Shown: positions 16,299 through 25,181 of the stretch, piece after piece | Layout of the letters: each line of letters begins with the position of its first letter | How positions within the stretch are numbered: position 1 is the first letter of the stretch | Source of the DNA: Ensifer sp. LC11 | Lineage (GTDB): Bacteria > Pseudomonadota > Alphaproteobacteria > Rhizobiales > Rhizobiaceae | DNA length: 39,315 bases | Assembly: GCF_001695835.1 (NCBI RefSeq) | Contig: NZ_MBSO01000026.1 | Location: forward strand, 1 to 39,315 | Reading direction: 5' to 3' | Translations under genes and position numbers: made by a program | The notes under the pieces: generated by a model | What the model was told of the DNA's origin: nothing | Databases searched by the model: none | The model's input: the letters and a program-made list of their open reading frames with translations, nothing else

Positions 16299-17864
16299 AT
16301 GTTCGAGAGCCTCCAGGACCGCCTTGGTTCCATATTGAATGGACTGACCGGCCGCGGCGCATTGTCGGAAGCCGATGTTTCCGCTGCGCTCCGCGAGGTT
16401 CGCCGTGCGCTGCTGGAAGCCGACGTCGCGCTCGATGTCGTGCGGTCCTTTACTGAAAAGGTTCGTGAAAAGGCCGTCGGCGCCGAAATCCTGAAGTCGA
16501 TCAAGCCCGGCCAGATGGTCGTCAAGATCGTCCATGATCAGCTCATCGAGATGCTCGGCTCCGAGGGCGTGACGATCGACCTCAACGCGCCGGCACCGGT
16601 CGTCATCATGATGGTCGGTCTGCAGGGCTCGGGTAAGACGACCACCACCGGCAAGATCGCCAGCCGGATGAAGACCAGGGACAAGAAGAAGGTCCTGATG
16701 GCTTCGCTCGACACGCGCCGCCCGGCAGCCCAGGAACAGCTTCGCCAGCTCGGGGTGCAGACCGGCGTCGACACGCTGCCTGTTATCGCCGGCCAGTCGC
16801 CGACCGATATCGCTGCGCGCGCCGTCCAGGCGGCCAAGCTTGGCGGTCATGACGTCGTCATCCTCGACACCGCAGGCCGCACCCATATCGATGAGCCGCT
16901 GATGATCGAGATGGCGGAGATCAAGCGGAAGTCCAATCCGCATGAGATCCTGCTCGTCGCCGATGCGCTGACCGGCCAGGACGCCGTCAACCTTGCCCGC
17001 AATTTCGACGAACGCGTCGGCATCACCGGCCTCGTGCTCACCCGTATGGACGGCGACGGCCGCGGCGGTGCGGCGCTGTCGATGCGTGCCGTCACGGGCA
17101 AGCCGATCAAGCTCATCGGTGTCGGCGAAAAGATGGGCGAGCTCGAGGAGTTCCATCCGCGCCGCGTTGCCGACCGTATCCTCGGCATGGGCGACATCGT
17201 CTCGCTGGTCGAAAAGGCGGCCGAGAACATTGACGCCGAGAAGGCGGCTGCCATGGCCGCCAAGATGGCCAAGGGCAAGTTCGACCTGAACGATCTCGCC
17301 GACCAGCTTGGCCAGATGCAGAAGATGGGCGGCATGGGCGGCATCATGGGCCTGATGCCCGGCATGGCCGGCATGAAGGACAAGATGGCTGCCGCCGGCC
17401 TCGACGACAAGCTGTTCGGACGCCAGCTCGCCATCATCTCCTCGATGACCAAGGCCGAGCGCGCCAATCCGGATATGCTCAAGCATTCGCGCAAGAAGCG
17501 CATCGCCGCCGGTTCCGGTACCGATGCCGCCGACATCAACAAGCTTCTGAAGATGCACCGCCAGATGGCGGACATGATGAAGATGATGGGCGGCAAGGGC
17601 AAAGGTGGCATGATGAAGCAGATGATGGGCGGCCTTGCCAACAAGATGGGGCTTGGTGGCCTCGGTGGCGGCGGCATGCCCGATCTGTCGAAGCTCGACC
17701 CGAAGCAGCTCGAAGCCCTGCAGAAGCAGGCGGAAGCCGCCGGCCTGAAGCCCGGCGGGATGCCGGGTCTTGGCGGCGGTGGCCTGCCGGGTCTCGGCGG
17801 CGCCAAGCTTCCAGGCCTCGGTGGCGGTTTCCCCGGGCTTCCCGGCCTGCCGAAGAAGAAGTGA
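16299..17864 (+). CDS. ffh: Signal recognition particle protein Ffh
   Basis: This 521-residue SRP54 GTPase binds signal peptides and 4.5S RNA and pairs with FtsY. The N domain (MFESLQDRLGSILNGLTGRGALSEADV) precedes the G domain with P-loop GLQGSGKT (107-114), DTRRPAA, DTAGR and TRMDGDGRGG. The M domain is methionine-rich (MGGMGGIMGLMPGMAGMKDKM, then MHRQMADMMKMMGGKGKGGMMKQMM) and contains the RNA-binding segment HSRKKRIAAGSG. A roughly 75-residue Gly/Pro/Leu tail with repeated GLGGG and LPGLGG units extends it beyond E. coli Ffh (453). ATG 16299 has a strong AAGGAAG site. Chorismate mutase follows after 14 bases. Confidence 0.98.
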   Translation: MFESLQDRLGSILNGLTGRGALSEADVSAALREVRRALLEADVALDVVRSFTEKVREKAVGAEILKSIKPGQMVVKIVHDQLIEMLGSEGVTIDLNAPAPVVIMMVGLQGSGKTTTTGKIASRMKTRDKKKVLMASLDTRRPAAQEQLRQLGVQTGVDTLPVIAGQSPTDIAARAVQAAKLGGHDVVILDTAGRTHIDEPLMIEMAEIKRKSNPHEILLVADALTGQDAVNLARNFDERVGITGLVLTRMDGDGRGGAALSMRAVTGKPIKLIGVGEKMGELEEFHPRRVADRILGMGDIVSLVEKAAENIDAEKAAAMAAKMAKGKFDLNDLADQLGQMQKMGGMGGIMGLMPGMAGMKDKMAAAGLDDKLFGRQLAIISSMTKAERANPDMLKHSRKKRIAAGSGTDAADINKLLKMHRQMADMMKMMGGKGKGGMMKQMMGGLANKMGLGGLGGGGMPDLSKLDPKQLEALQKQAEAAGLKPGGMPGLGGGGLPGLGGAKLPGLGGGFPGLPGLPKKK

Positions 17865-17878
17865 GGATCGCTTAAGAG

Positions 17879-18214
17879 ATGATTGATCCCGAAATCAAAC
17901 AGGAATTGGCGGGTTACCGGCAGTCGATCGACAACATCGATGCCGCACTCGTCCACATGCTGGCCGAACGCTTCCGCTGCACCCAGGCAGTGGGCGTGCT
18001 CAAAGCCAAGCATGATCTGCCGCCGGCCGACCCGGCGCGCGAAGAATACCAGATCGAACGCCTGCGCCGCCTGGCCAAGGACGCCAATCTGGATCCGGAT
18101 TTCGCCGAGAAGTTCCTGAACTTCATCATCAAGGAAGTCATCCGGCATCATGAAGCCATCGCCGCCGATCGCTCGCATTCCGCGGGCAACGCCGGCACCC
18201 CTCATTCCGCTTGA
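17879..18214 (+). CDS. Chorismate mutase, AroQ type (monofunctional)
   Basis: This 111-residue all-helical AroQ-fold enzyme would convert chorismate to prephenate, the entry to phenylalanine and tyrosine synthesis. Helix 1 carries the active-site arginine and IDNID motif ([20 protein letters not shown]). Then follow [29 protein letters not shown], with the conserved Lys and the DPAREE segment, and the C-terminal [14 protein letters not shown]. It has no prephenate dehydratase or ACT domain, so it is the stand-alone form. It lies between ffh and rpsP, an arrangement familiar in rhizobia, and is probably co-transcribed with ffh. There is no signal peptide, so it is cytoplasmic. Confidence 0.93.
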   Translation: MIDPEIKQELAGYRQSIDNIDAALVHMLAERFRCTQAVGVLKAKHDLPPADPAREEYQIERLRRLAKDANLDPDFAEKFLNFIIKEVIRHHEAIAADRSHSAGNAGTPHSA

Positions 18215-18251
18215 ACGAAGCGGTCAAGAAAGCCTGCAAGGAGTAACTGAA

Positions 18252-18614
18252 ATGGCACTGAAAATTCGTCTCGCCCGTGGCGGTTCCAAGAAGCGTCCTT
18301 ACTACCAGATCGTCGTTGCCGACGCCCGCAGCCCGCGTGACGGCCGCTTCCTCGAGAAGATCGGTTCCTGGAACCCGATGCTCGGCAAGGACGACGAAAA
18401 GCGCGTCGAACTCGACGCCGAGCGCGTCAACCACTGGATCGCCCAGGGCGCCCAGCCGACCGACCGCGTTCTGCGCTTCCTCGACCAGGCTGGCCTCGCA
18501 AAGCGCCCGGCTCGCAACAACCCGACCAAGGCTGCTCCGGGCAAGAAGGCTCAGGAGCGCGCTGCTGAAGCCAAGCAGAAGGCTGAAGAAGCCGCTGCTG
18601 CCGCTGCTGAATAA
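18252..18614 (+). CDS. rpsP: 30S ribosomal protein S16
   Basis: This 120-residue protein starts [43 protein letters not shown], which is canonical S16. After residue ~85 it carries an Ala/Lys/Glu-rich tail ([22 protein letters not shown]) that makes it longer than E. coli S16 (82); such tails are usual in Rhizobiales. S16 binds 16S rRNA early in 30S assembly. A TAATAG double stop ends the gene, and the start follows an AAGGAG sequence. It heads the rpsP-rimM-trmD group; a hairpin lies between it and rimM. Confidence 0.98.
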   Translation: MALKIRLARGGSKKRPYYQIVVADARSPRDGRFLEKIGSWNPMLGKDDEKRVELDAERVNHWIAQGAQPTDRVLRFLDQAGLAKRPARNNPTKAAPGKKAQERAAEAKQKAEEAAAAAAE

Positions 18615-18686
18615 TAGCCGGCGAACGGTTGGGAGTGGAACCGGCAGCCTTCCGCTGACGTTCCCCTCTGGCTTGCCGTGATCTAA

Positions 18687-18721
18687 GGAAACGGGTGGCA
18701 TTTCCATGCCGCCCGTTTTCC
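18687..18721 (+). terminator. Strong hairpin between rpsP and rimM (terminator or attenuator)
   Basis: GGAAACGGGTGGCAT, a TTCC loop and ATGCCGCCCGTTTTCC form a stem of about 15 pairs with a G-T pair and one bulged base. The GTTTTCCGTT following the core CGGGTGGCAT/ATGCCGCCCG stem resembles a terminator tail. It would reduce, not necessarily abolish, read-through into rimM. Confidence 0.6.
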
Positions 18722-18760
18722 GTTATGTCCACCGAGATATCCCGAAAACGGATGCGGATG

Positions 18761-19324
18761 ATGAGCAAACTCGAAAACCCGGTTCTGATGGCGACGATCG
18801 GCGCGGCGCAAGGCCTGCGTGGCGAGGTGAGGGTCAAGTCCTTTACCGACGATCCGACGGCGCTTGGCGACTATGGCAATCTGCACAGCGCCGACGGTCG
18901 TGTTTTCGAAGTGCTCGAAATTCGCGAGGCGAAGAACGTCGTCATCGTCCGCTTCCGCGGCGTCAATGACCGTAATGCGGCCGAGGCGCTCAACGGCCTG
19001 GAGCTCTTCATCGAGCGGGACAATCTGCCGGACGACGATCTCGATGACGACGAATTCTTTTATGCCGACCTCGAAGGCCTGGAGGCAATCGATGGCAACG
19101 GCACCAGTTACGGCAAGGTGAGCGGCGTCTTCGATTTCGGGGCCGGCGATCTGCTCGAGCTGAAGGGGCCGGGCCGGCGCCCGGTGCTGATCCCCTTTAC
19201 TGAATGGTCGGTTCTGGAGATCGACCTGGATGCCGGCAAGCTGCTGGTCGATCCGGTCGCGGCAGGCCTTTCCGACGACAAGGACCAGGATCCGAGCAGC
19301 CCGTTTTCGGCAAAACGCAAGTGA
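18761..19324 (+). CDS. rimM: Ribosome maturation factor RimM
   Basis: This 187-residue 16S rRNA-processing factor binds S19 and the 30S head during assembly. The N-terminal RimM barrel has the diagnostic [22 protein letters not shown]. The acidic linker [21 protein letters not shown] leads into the PRC-barrel domain, with [19 protein letters not shown] and [27 protein letters not shown] 18761 is chosen; ATG 18758 directly before it is equally possible. The stop is 11 bases before the trmD ATG, so the two are surely co-transcribed. Confidence 0.96.
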   Translation: MSKLENPVLMATIGAAQGLRGEVRVKSFTDDPTALGDYGNLHSADGRVFEVLEIREAKNVVIVRFRGVNDRNAAEALNGLELFIERDNLPDDDLDDDEFFYADLEGLEAIDGNGTSYGKVSGVFDFGAGDLLELKGPGRRPVLIPFTEWSVLEIDLDAGKLLVDPVAAGLSDDKDQDPSSPFSAKRK

Positions 19325-19335
19325 GCGGCATAGCG

Positions 19336-20028
19336 ATGACGTTTCGCGCCACCGTTCTGACCCTCTATCCTGAAATGTTTCCGGGCCATCTTGGCGCTTC
19401 GCTTTCGGGCAAGGCGCTGGAGCGCGGCCAATGGTCGATCGACGCGGTGCAGATCCGCGATTTCGCCGAGGACAAGCACCGCACCGTCGACGACACGCCG
19501 GCCGGCGGCGGCGCCGGCATGGTCTTGAAGCCGGATGTGCTTGCCCGGGCGATCGATCATGTTTCGAAGGATGACGATCGGCCGCGGCTGCTGATGAGCC
19601 CGCGTGGGCGCCCCCTGACGCAGGCACGCGTGCGTGAACTTGCGCAAGGGCCTGGCGTCGTCATCGTCTGCGGACGGTTCGAAGGCGTCGACCAGCGGGT
19701 GATCGATGCCCGTGGCCTCGAAGAGGTTTCGATCGGCGACTATATTCTATCCGGTGGCGAGCCGGCGGCCCTGACGCTGCTCGATGCCGTGGTGCGCATC
19801 CTGCCGGGTGTTATGGGCAACGAGCTTTCCGGCGTGCATGAAAGCTTCGAGGGCGGCCTGCTCGAACATCCGCACTATACCCGACCGCAGCTCTTCGAGG
19901 GTCGCGAGATCCCGGCGGTTCTGACCTCCGGCAATCACGGCGCCATTGCCAAGTGGCGCGAGGCGGAGGCGCGGCGACTGACGGCCGAACGCCGGCCCGA
20001 TCTTCTCGATCAACTCGTGAAGAAATAA
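19336..20028 (+). CDS. trmD: tRNA (guanine37-N1)-methyltransferase TrmD
   Basis: This 230-residue SPOUT-family enzyme methylates G37 of tRNAs, using SAM bound in a trefoil knot, and so prevents +1 frameshifting. Signature segments are [13 protein letters not shown] at the start, [40 protein letters not shown], the knot [34 protein letters not shown], and [25 protein letters not shown] 19336 gives the usual MTFRA start; a GTG at 19321 overlapping the rimM stop would add five residues. Its last 19 bases overlap the end of the convergent TSUP transporter gene. Confidence 0.97.
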   Translation: MTFRATVLTLYPEMFPGHLGASLSGKALERGQWSIDAVQIRDFAEDKHRTVDDTPAGGGAGMVLKPDVLARAIDHVSKDDDRPRLLMSPRGRPLTQARVRELAQGPGVVIVCGRFEGVDQRVIDARGLEEVSIGDYILSGGEPAALTLLDAVVRILPGVMGNELSGVHESFEGGLLEHPHYTRPQLFEGREIPAVLTSGNHGAIAKWREAEARRLTAERRPDLLDQLVKK

Positions 20029-20756
20029 TAGGCCGCAAGCAGCAGGCCGACCGCGACGACGAGTGCGCGGATGACTGCCTGCGGCACGCGTCTGGCCGCC
20101 CAGACGCCGGAGTAGCCGCCAAGCGCTGCTCCCGGCACCATGATTGCCGCATGCAGCCAGGAGACGACGCCGCCGGCGGCAAAGACGACAATGGCAATCG
20201 CGGCAATGACGATCGAGATGAAGTTCTTGAGCGCGTTCAGCCGGTGATAGCCGCCGCCGGTCGCAAGCCCCAGCACTGCCAGCATCATGATCCCCATGCC
20301 GGCGCCGAAGAAACCGCCATAGATGGAGGTGACGAACTGGGCGCCGATGCCGGCCGGGTTGATGGCGTGTTCGTCGACGCGCGCCTTCGGCTTCAACAGC
20401 GGCCCGGCGGCAAAGATCGCCGCGGCGGCCAGCAGCAGCCAGGGGACCAGCGCGCGGAAGGAGGCGTTGGAAAGCGAGATCAAGAGCAGCGCGCCGGCAA
20501 GGCCGCCGAGCGCCGAGATCACGCCGAGCAGGATGGCATAGCGCTTGTCGGCGCGGATCTCCTTGGCATAGGCGAGCGCCGAGGTGATATAACCAGGAAA
20601 CTGGATGATCGACGAGGTCGCGTTGGCGACGATCGGCGAAAGGCCGCCAAGCGTCATCGCGCCGAAGGTCAGGAACGTTCCACCGCCGGCTATGGCGTTG
20701 ACCACACCGGACAGGAAGCCGGCCGTAAAGAGCATGAGCACTTCAAAAATATGCAT
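20010..20756 (-). CDS. TSUP family transporter (TauE/SafE-like membrane protein)
   Basis: This 248-residue membrane protein has about seven to eight helices and belongs to the TauE/SafE (TSUP) family of putative sulfite, sulfonate or organic-anion exporters. It shows the duplicated motif of the family: [38 protein letters not shown] in the first half and [35 protein letters not shown] in the second. The substrate cannot be told from sequence. ATG 20756 is taken as start; an in-frame TTG at 20768 would add four residues. It is convergent with, and overlaps, trmD by 19 bases. Its upstream region is shared with the rplS leader. Confidence 0.9.
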   Translation of the reverse strand: MHIFEVLMLFTAGFLSGVVNAIAGGGTFLTFGAMTLGGLSPIVANATSSIIQFPGYITSALAYAKEIRADKRYAILLGVISALGGLAGALLLISLSNASFRALVPWLLLAAAAIFAAGPLLKPKARVDEHAINPAGIGAQFVTSIYGGFFGAGMGIMMLAVLGLATGGGYHRLNALKNFISIVIAAIAIVVFAAGGVVSWLHAAIMVPGAALGGYSGVWAARRVPQAVIRALVVAVGLLLAAYYFFTS

Positions 20757-21082
20757 GGCCTCCCCCAACCCCTCATGCTCCGGATAGCCGGTGGTTGTGT
20801 CGGCCGCAAGCCCGTTTCATCGGACAATCGTGTTGCCCGTATTTGCGGATTTCCTGATAAAATCGCCGTGCCCGATGCGGATTGCCGAGAAATTATGGCG
20901 TCCGGGGATGACAAGGCCGGCCGATTGGTGTAAGTGCCGGCCCGGCTCGGGTTCCATGCCCGTCGACCAAAACAAAGAATGGCGAATCCGCTCCTGCCGG
21001 TACCGGCAAGACCTGAAGGCAAGTCCGACAGGTTCATCGAGAGCGCTCTGGCTGTTTCAGAAGAACTTGAAAGGTTAGACCG
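20757..21082 (+). promoter_or_regulatory. Intergenic region and probable leader of rplS
   Basis: These 326 bases lie between the divergent TSUP gene and rplS. On the plus strand TTGCCC (20833-20838) and GATAAA (20856-20861) are 17 bases apart and make a plausible promoter. The leader that would follow carries a 7-bp hairpin, GGCCGGC/GCCGGCC (20915-20942), and a perfect 14-base palindrome, TGCCGGTACCGGCA (20995-21008). A GAAAGG ribosome-binding site precedes rplS. A ribosomal-protein leader is possible, but none was recognised by family. No open frame stands out. Confidence 0.45.
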
Positions 21083-21601
21083 ATGAACATCATCCAGCAG
21101 CTGGAAGCCGAACAGGCCGCCAAGATCGCCGCCAAGCGCACCCTCCCGGAATTCTCTGCAGGCGACACCCTGCGCGTCAACGTCCGCGTTGTCGAAGGCA
21201 ACCGTACCCGCGTTCAGGCCTATGAAGGCGTTTGCATCGCTCGTTCGGGCGGCGGCATCAACGAAAGCTTCACCGTTCGCAAGATCTCCTACGGCGAAGG
21301 CGTCGAGCGCGTATTCCCGGTTTACTCTCCGCTCGTCGAGAGCGTCGAAGTGGTTCGCCGCGGTAAGGTCCGCCGCGCCAAGCTCTATTACCTGCGCGAT
21401 CGTCGCGGCAAGTCGGCTCGTATCGTCGAGAACACCGGCACGCGCGCCCGCAAGCTGAACGAAGCCGAGCGTCAGGCGATTGCCGAGGAAAAGGCACGCA
21501 TCGAGGCTGAAAAGGTTGCAGCAGCTCAGGCGCTCGCCGCCGAGAAGGCAGCAGCCGAAGCCGCCGAAGCAAAGGCAGCAGCCGAAGCCGCAGCAGAATA
21601 A
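21083..21601 (+). CDS. rplS: 50S ribosomal protein L19
   Basis: This 172-residue protein starts [83 protein letters not shown], a canonical L19 body. [20 protein letters not shown] follows. Residues beyond ~120 are a long Ala/Glu/Lys-rich, probably helical tail, so the protein is longer than E. coli L19 (115). L19 sits at the 30S-50S interface. It is separated from trmD by the inserted TSUP gene and has its own leader and terminator, so it appears to be transcribed alone. Confidence 0.98.
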   Translation: MNIIQQLEAEQAAKIAAKRTLPEFSAGDTLRVNVRVVEGNRTRVQAYEGVCIARSGGGINESFTVRKISYGEGVERVFPVYSPLVESVEVVRRGKVRRAKLYYLRDRRGKSARIVENTGTRARKLNEAERQAIAEEKARIEAEKVAAAQALAAEKAAAEAAEAKAAAEAAAE

Positions 21602-21625
21602 GTTCTCAATCCTCTTGGATTGTTG

Positions 21626-21655
21626 GAAAGGCGGCCTCGGCCGCCTTTCTTTTTT
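21626..21655 (+). terminator. Rho-independent terminator of rplS
   Basis: GAAAGGCGGC, loop CTCG and GCCGCCTTTC are followed by TTTTTT, 25 bases after the rplS stop. It is a textbook intrinsic terminator. Confidence 0.95.
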
Positions 21656-21727
21656 GGTACTATGCGCTTGTCTTTCCGACGGAATTTGTGACATTTTCCG
21701 CTGCCACAATTTTCGGGAGCTCCTCCA

Positions 21728-22537
21728 ATGACAATCCGTCGCCACGTGCTTGCGGGCATCGCAGCCGCACTTGCCGTACCCTTCGCATTTTCTGCACCGG
21801 CCACGGCCAGCGACCTGCCGGACCTCGGCGGCAAGACGGTTGTCGTCGTCACGGAGAACGCCTACCCGCCGCTGCAGTTCGTCGATCCGAAGACCGGCGA
21901 GGCCAAGGGCTGGGAATACGACGCCATGAACGAGATCGCCAAGCGGTTGAATTTCAAGGTCGAATACCAGAACACCAGCTGGGACGCGATGATCCAGGCG
22001 GTGCATGACGGCCAGTACCAGATCGGCATGACCGGCATCACCATCAAGGACGATCGCAAGGAGAAGGTCGACTTCTCGGATCCCTATATGCGCTCGCAGC
22101 AGTTCATGCTGGTGCGCAGCGACGAAACCCGGTTCAACGACGGCAAGAGCTTCGGCGCCTTCGCCGACGGTCTCGTCGGAGCGCAGCCGGGCACCTCGCC
22201 GTTCTACACTGCCGTCTACGAAATGCTCGACGGCAATGAACAGAACCCGCGCATCAAGCTGTTCGAGACGTTCGGCGCGACCGTTCAGGCGCTGAAGGCC
22301 GGCGACGTCGACGTGGTGCTGACCGACAGCGTCGCCGCCAAGGGCTATGTCGATTCGTCCGAAGGCAAGCTCAAGGTCGTTGGCGGCCCGCTCGGCACCG
22401 AGGACTTTGGCTTCATCTTCCCGAAGGGCTCCGATCTCGTTGCTCCGATCAACGCCGCGATCAAGGCGCTGAAGGAAGACGGCACCTTCGATACCCTCGA
22501 TAAGAAGTGGTTCCTCGAATACAAAATGGGCGGCTGA
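21728..22537 (+). CDS. Amino-acid ABC transporter substrate-binding protein
   Basis: This 269-residue periplasmic binding protein of family 3 (SBP_bac_3) has a signal peptide [20 protein letters not shown]...ATA of about 27 residues. Mature features typical of polar amino-acid receptors are [54 protein letters not shown], then [22 protein letters not shown], where the Arg/Asp pair contacts the ligand amino and carboxyl groups, and [15 protein letters not shown]-terminal lobe ends [16 protein letters not shown]. The ligand is not predictable. The permease starts nine bases after its stop, so the two form an operon. Confidence 0.94.
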   Translation: MTIRRHVLAGIAAALAVPFAFSAPATASDLPDLGGKTVVVVTENAYPPLQFVDPKTGEAKGWEYDAMNEIAKRLNFKVEYQNTSWDAMIQAVHDGQYQIGMTGITIKDDRKEKVDFSDPYMRSQQFMLVRSDETRFNDGKSFGAFADGLVGAQPGTSPFYTAVYEMLDGNEQNPRIKLFETFGATVQALKAGDVDVVLTDSVAAKGYVDSSEGKLKVVGGPLGTEDFGFIFPKGSDLVAPINAAIKALKEDGTFDTLDKKWFLEYKMGG

Positions 22538-22546
22538 TTTCAGGCA

Positions 22547-23368
22547 ATGGCCGCTCCGCAATCTTCCGACATGTCCGGCAAGGGCGACTATCCCTGGTGG
22601 TTGGTCGCCCTTCTTGTGATCGCAGCGGCGCTCGCTGCCGTGATCGTCACCAATGACATCTTCTCCGAGGTCTTCACCGTCGTCTTCAAAGGGCTTGGCG
22701 TCACCGTCTTCGTGACCTTCATGGGGTTCGTGCTGGCGACGACGCTCGGTCTTTGCATCGCGCTGATGGCACTGTCAGAGCATTCGGCGCTCCGGCAGAT
22801 CGCCCGCTTCTATACCGAAGTGATCCGCGGCGTGCCGATCCTCGTGCTTTTGTTCTACATCGCCTTCGTCGGGGCGCCGGCGCTTGTCGTCACCGCCAAT
22901 TTCATCTGCGCACCGCTGATCGGCGCCGGCTGGATGGAGCCCGTCGTCGTGCGCGACATCTCGCTGATGTGGCGGGCAATCATCGCCCTGATGATCGGCT
23001 ATTCCGCCTTTATCGCCGAGGTGTTCCGGGCCGGCATCCTCTCGGTCGACAAGGGACAGGTCGAGGCGGCCAAGGCGCTCGGGCTTTCACGCTACCAGCG
23101 CTTTCGCCTTGTCGTCTTTCCGCAGGCGATCCGGGTGATCCTGCCGCCGCTTGGCAATGACTTCATCGCCATGGTCAAGGACAGTTCGCTCGTCTCGGTG
23201 CTCGGCGTCGCCGACATCACGCAGATGGGCAAGGTCTATGCCTCCGGCTCCTTTCGCTTCTTCGAGACCTATTCGATCGTCGCCTATGTCTATCTGGTGC
23301 TGACCATCGGTCTTTCGCTGGCCTTGCGAGGCCTGGAGCGGCGGTTGCGGCGTGCCGAGCAGCGCTGA
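22547..23368 (+). CDS. Amino-acid ABC transporter permease (HisM/GlnP family)
   Basis: This 273-residue inner-membrane permease is of the polar amino-acid (HEAAT) class. A first helix near residues 16-38 is followed by GLGVTVFVTFMGFVLATTLGLCIALMAL, the conserved FYTEVIRGVPILVLLFYIAF segment, and the EAA loop EAAKALGLSRYQRFRLVVFPQAIRVILPPLGNDFI that contacts the ATPase. A C-terminal helix and arginine-rich end close the protein. It partners with the binding protein directly upstream. No ATP-binding subunit follows, which is unusual for this class; the next features are a doubtful small frame and leuC. An ATPase elsewhere on the genome must be shared, or the cassette is incomplete. Confidence 0.94.
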   Translation: MAAPQSSDMSGKGDYPWWLVALLVIAAALAAVIVTNDIFSEVFTVVFKGLGVTVFVTFMGFVLATTLGLCIALMALSEHSALRQIARFYTEVIRGVPILVLLFYIAFVGAPALVVTANFICAPLIGAGWMEPVVVRDISLMWRAIIALMIGYSAFIAEVFRAGILSVDKGQVEAAKALGLSRYQRFRLVVFPQAIRVILPPLGNDFIAMVKDSSLVSVLGVADITQMGKVYASGSFRFFETYSIVAYVYLVLTIGLSLALRGLERRLRRAEQR

Positions 23369-23407
23369 GGCCGCTTCCACCGATTGCCGACCTGTCAGAA
23401 AATTGAT

Positions 23408-23536
23408 ATGAACACGCTCATGGAATCCAAATTCGGATGTAGCGAGCAGAAAATCGTCGTGCTGCAGGACCACAAGCGCCTGCCGGCACGGTTTTTTGCG
23501 CGCGTCCACGGGGCGCTCACGAGCCGCCTATCCTGA
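23408..23536 (+). CDS. Possible small ORF (42 residues) upstream of leuC, doubtful
   Basis: An ATG frame encodes a 42-residue basic peptide (begins MNTLMESKFGCSEQ, ends GALTSRLS). It lies between the ABC permease and leuC, on the same strand as both. There is no good ribosome-binding site, no run of leucine codons that would suggest a classical leu attenuator, and no motif I know. Its stop lies inside the perfect hairpin CTGATC-GCTT-GATCAG (23533-23548). It could be chance. Confidence 0.2.
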   Translation: MNTLMESKFGCSEQKIVVLQDHKRLPARFFARVHGALTSRLS

Positions 23537-23576
23537 TCGCTTGATCAGTGCTTCCGGCCGCCTCGCCGCCGGCTTT
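23533..23576 (+). promoter_or_regulatory. Hairpin pair upstream of leuC
   Basis: A perfect 6-bp hairpin CTGATC-GCTT-GATCAG (23533-23548) is followed by a GC-rich 5-bp stem CCGGC/GCCGG, 35 to 65 bases before the leuC start. No T-tract follows, so it is not a standard terminator. It may be a leader structure of leuC. Confidence 0.3.
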
Positions 23577-23611
23577 CCCTTACCTATTGAAAACTCGATG
23601 GATACATAGCC

Positions 23612-25021
23612 ATGAGCGCACCGCGTACCCTCTATGACAAGATCTGGGACGATCACCTGGTCAACCAACAGGAAGACGGCACCTGTCTTCTCTACATCGA
23701 TCGTCACCTCGTTCACGAAGTGACGAGCCCGCAGGCCTTCGAAGGCCTGCGCATGGCCGGCCGCAAGGTCCGCGCGCCGGAAAAGACGCTTGCCGTCGTC
23801 GACCACAACGTTCCGACTTCGGCAGATCGCCACCTCGGCATCAAGAACGAGGAAAGCCGCATCCAGGTGGAGGCGCTCGCCAAGAACGCCGCCGACTTCG
23901 GCGTCGAGTATTACTCCGAAAACGACAAGCGCCAGGGCATCGTGCACATCGTCGGCCCGGAGCAGGGCTTCACGCTGCCGGGCATGACCATCGTTTGCGG
24001 TGACAGCCATACCTCGACGCACGGCGCCTTCGGCTCGCTGGCGCACGGCATCGGCACGTCGGAGGTCGAGCACGTGCTCGCCACCCAGACGCTGATCCAG
24101 AAGAAGGCGAAGAACATGCTGGTGCGCGTCGACAACCAGCTTCCGCCCGGCGTCACCGCCAAGGATATCATCCTTGCCATCATCGGTGAGATCGGCACGG
24201 CCGGCGGCACCGGCCACGTCATCGAATTTGCCGGCGAAGCGATCCGCTCGCTGTCGATGGAAGGCCGCATGACCATCTGCAACATGACGATCGAGGGCGG
24301 CGCCCGCGCCGGCCTGATCGCGCCCGACGAGACGACCTTTGCCTATATCAAGGACAAGCCGCGGGCTCCGAAGGGCAAGGCCTTCGACATGGCGCTCGAC
24401 TACTGGAAGACGCTGCACACGGACGAAGGCGCGCATTACGATCGCGTCGTCGTGCTTGATGCCGCCAACCTGCCGCCGATCGTTTCCTGGGGCTCGTCTC
24501 CGGAAGACGTGATCTCGGTTCAGGGCATCGTGCCGAACCCGGACGACATCCAGGAAGAGACCAAGCGGGCCTCCAAGTGGCGCGCGCTCGACTATATGGG
24601 CCTGAAGCCGGGCACCAAGATCACCGACATCGCCGTCGACCGCGTCTTCATCGGTTCCTGCACCAACGGCCGCATCGAGGATCTTCGGGCCGTGGCCCAG
24701 GTGGTCGAGGGCCGCACGGTTGCCTCCACCGTCTCGGCAATGATCGTTCCGGGTTCCGGCCTCGTTAAGGAACAGGCCGAAGCCGAGGGCCTCGACAAGA
24801 TCTTCAAGGAAGCCGGTTTCGACTGGCGCGAGCCCGGCTGCTCCATGTGCCTGGCGATGAACGACGATCGGCTGAAGCCCGGCGAGCGTTGCGCGTCCAC
24901 GTCGAACCGCAACTTCGAAGGGCGTCAGGGCTTCAAGGGCCGCACGCACCTGGTCTCGCCGGCCATGGCGGCAGCTGCCGCGATCGAGGGTCATTTCGTC
25001 GACATCCGCGAATGGAAATAA
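23612..25021 (+). CDS. leuC: 3-isopropylmalate dehydratase large subunit LeuC
   Basis: This 469-residue aconitase-family [4Fe-4S] enzyme, with LeuD, isomerises 2- to 3-isopropylmalate in leucine synthesis. Family features are the start [72 protein letters not shown] and [19 protein letters not shown]. The cluster cysteines are in [13 protein letters not shown] and [11 protein letters not shown]. The C-terminal [40 protein letters not shown] is complete. LeuD is not adjacent, which is the usual dispersed rhizobial arrangement. A strong terminator follows. Confidence 0.98.
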   Translation: MSAPRTLYDKIWDDHLVNQQEDGTCLLYIDRHLVHEVTSPQAFEGLRMAGRKVRAPEKTLAVVDHNVPTSADRHLGIKNEESRIQVEALAKNAADFGVEYYSENDKRQGIVHIVGPEQGFTLPGMTIVCGDSHTSTHGAFGSLAHGIGTSEVEHVLATQTLIQKKAKNMLVRVDNQLPPGVTAKDIILAIIGEIGTAGGTGHVIEFAGEAIRSLSMEGRMTICNMTIEGGARAGLIAPDETTFAYIKDKPRAPKGKAFDMALDYWKTLHTDEGAHYDRVVVLDAANLPPIVSWGSSPEDVISVQGIVPNPDDIQEETKRASKWRALDYMGLKPGTKITDIAVDRVFIGSCTNGRIEDLRAVAQVVEGRTVASTVSAMIVPGSGLVKEQAEAEGLDKIFKEAGFDWREPGCSMCLAMNDDRLKPGERCASTSNRNFEGRQGFKGRTHLVSPAMAAAAAIEGHFVDIREWK

Positions 25022-25048
25022 GCCGGATTTGAGCTTTTCCGGCGCAAA

Positions 25049-25079
25049 TGGCCGCCCTTCGGGGCGGCCTTTTTTGTTT
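25049..25079 (+). terminator. Rho-independent terminator of leuC
   Basis: GGCCGCCC, loop TTCG and GGGCGGCC are followed by TTTTTTGTTTG, 28 bases after the leuC stop. Confidence 0.95.
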
Positions 25080-25181
25080 GTCCGCATGTCAGAGCCCCCG
25101 CGCGGGTCGGCGAATTGCGCTAAGCTGCCTGCTCACACGACGAGGAACGTGTTGGCCGAAGGGCGTTTGGGAGGACGACGG

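Noticed and set aside
20690-22561. A 623-codon minus-strand frame across rplS and the ABC binding protein
   Set aside because: It spans two real plus-strand genes, a terminator and a leader, and has no recognisable domain.
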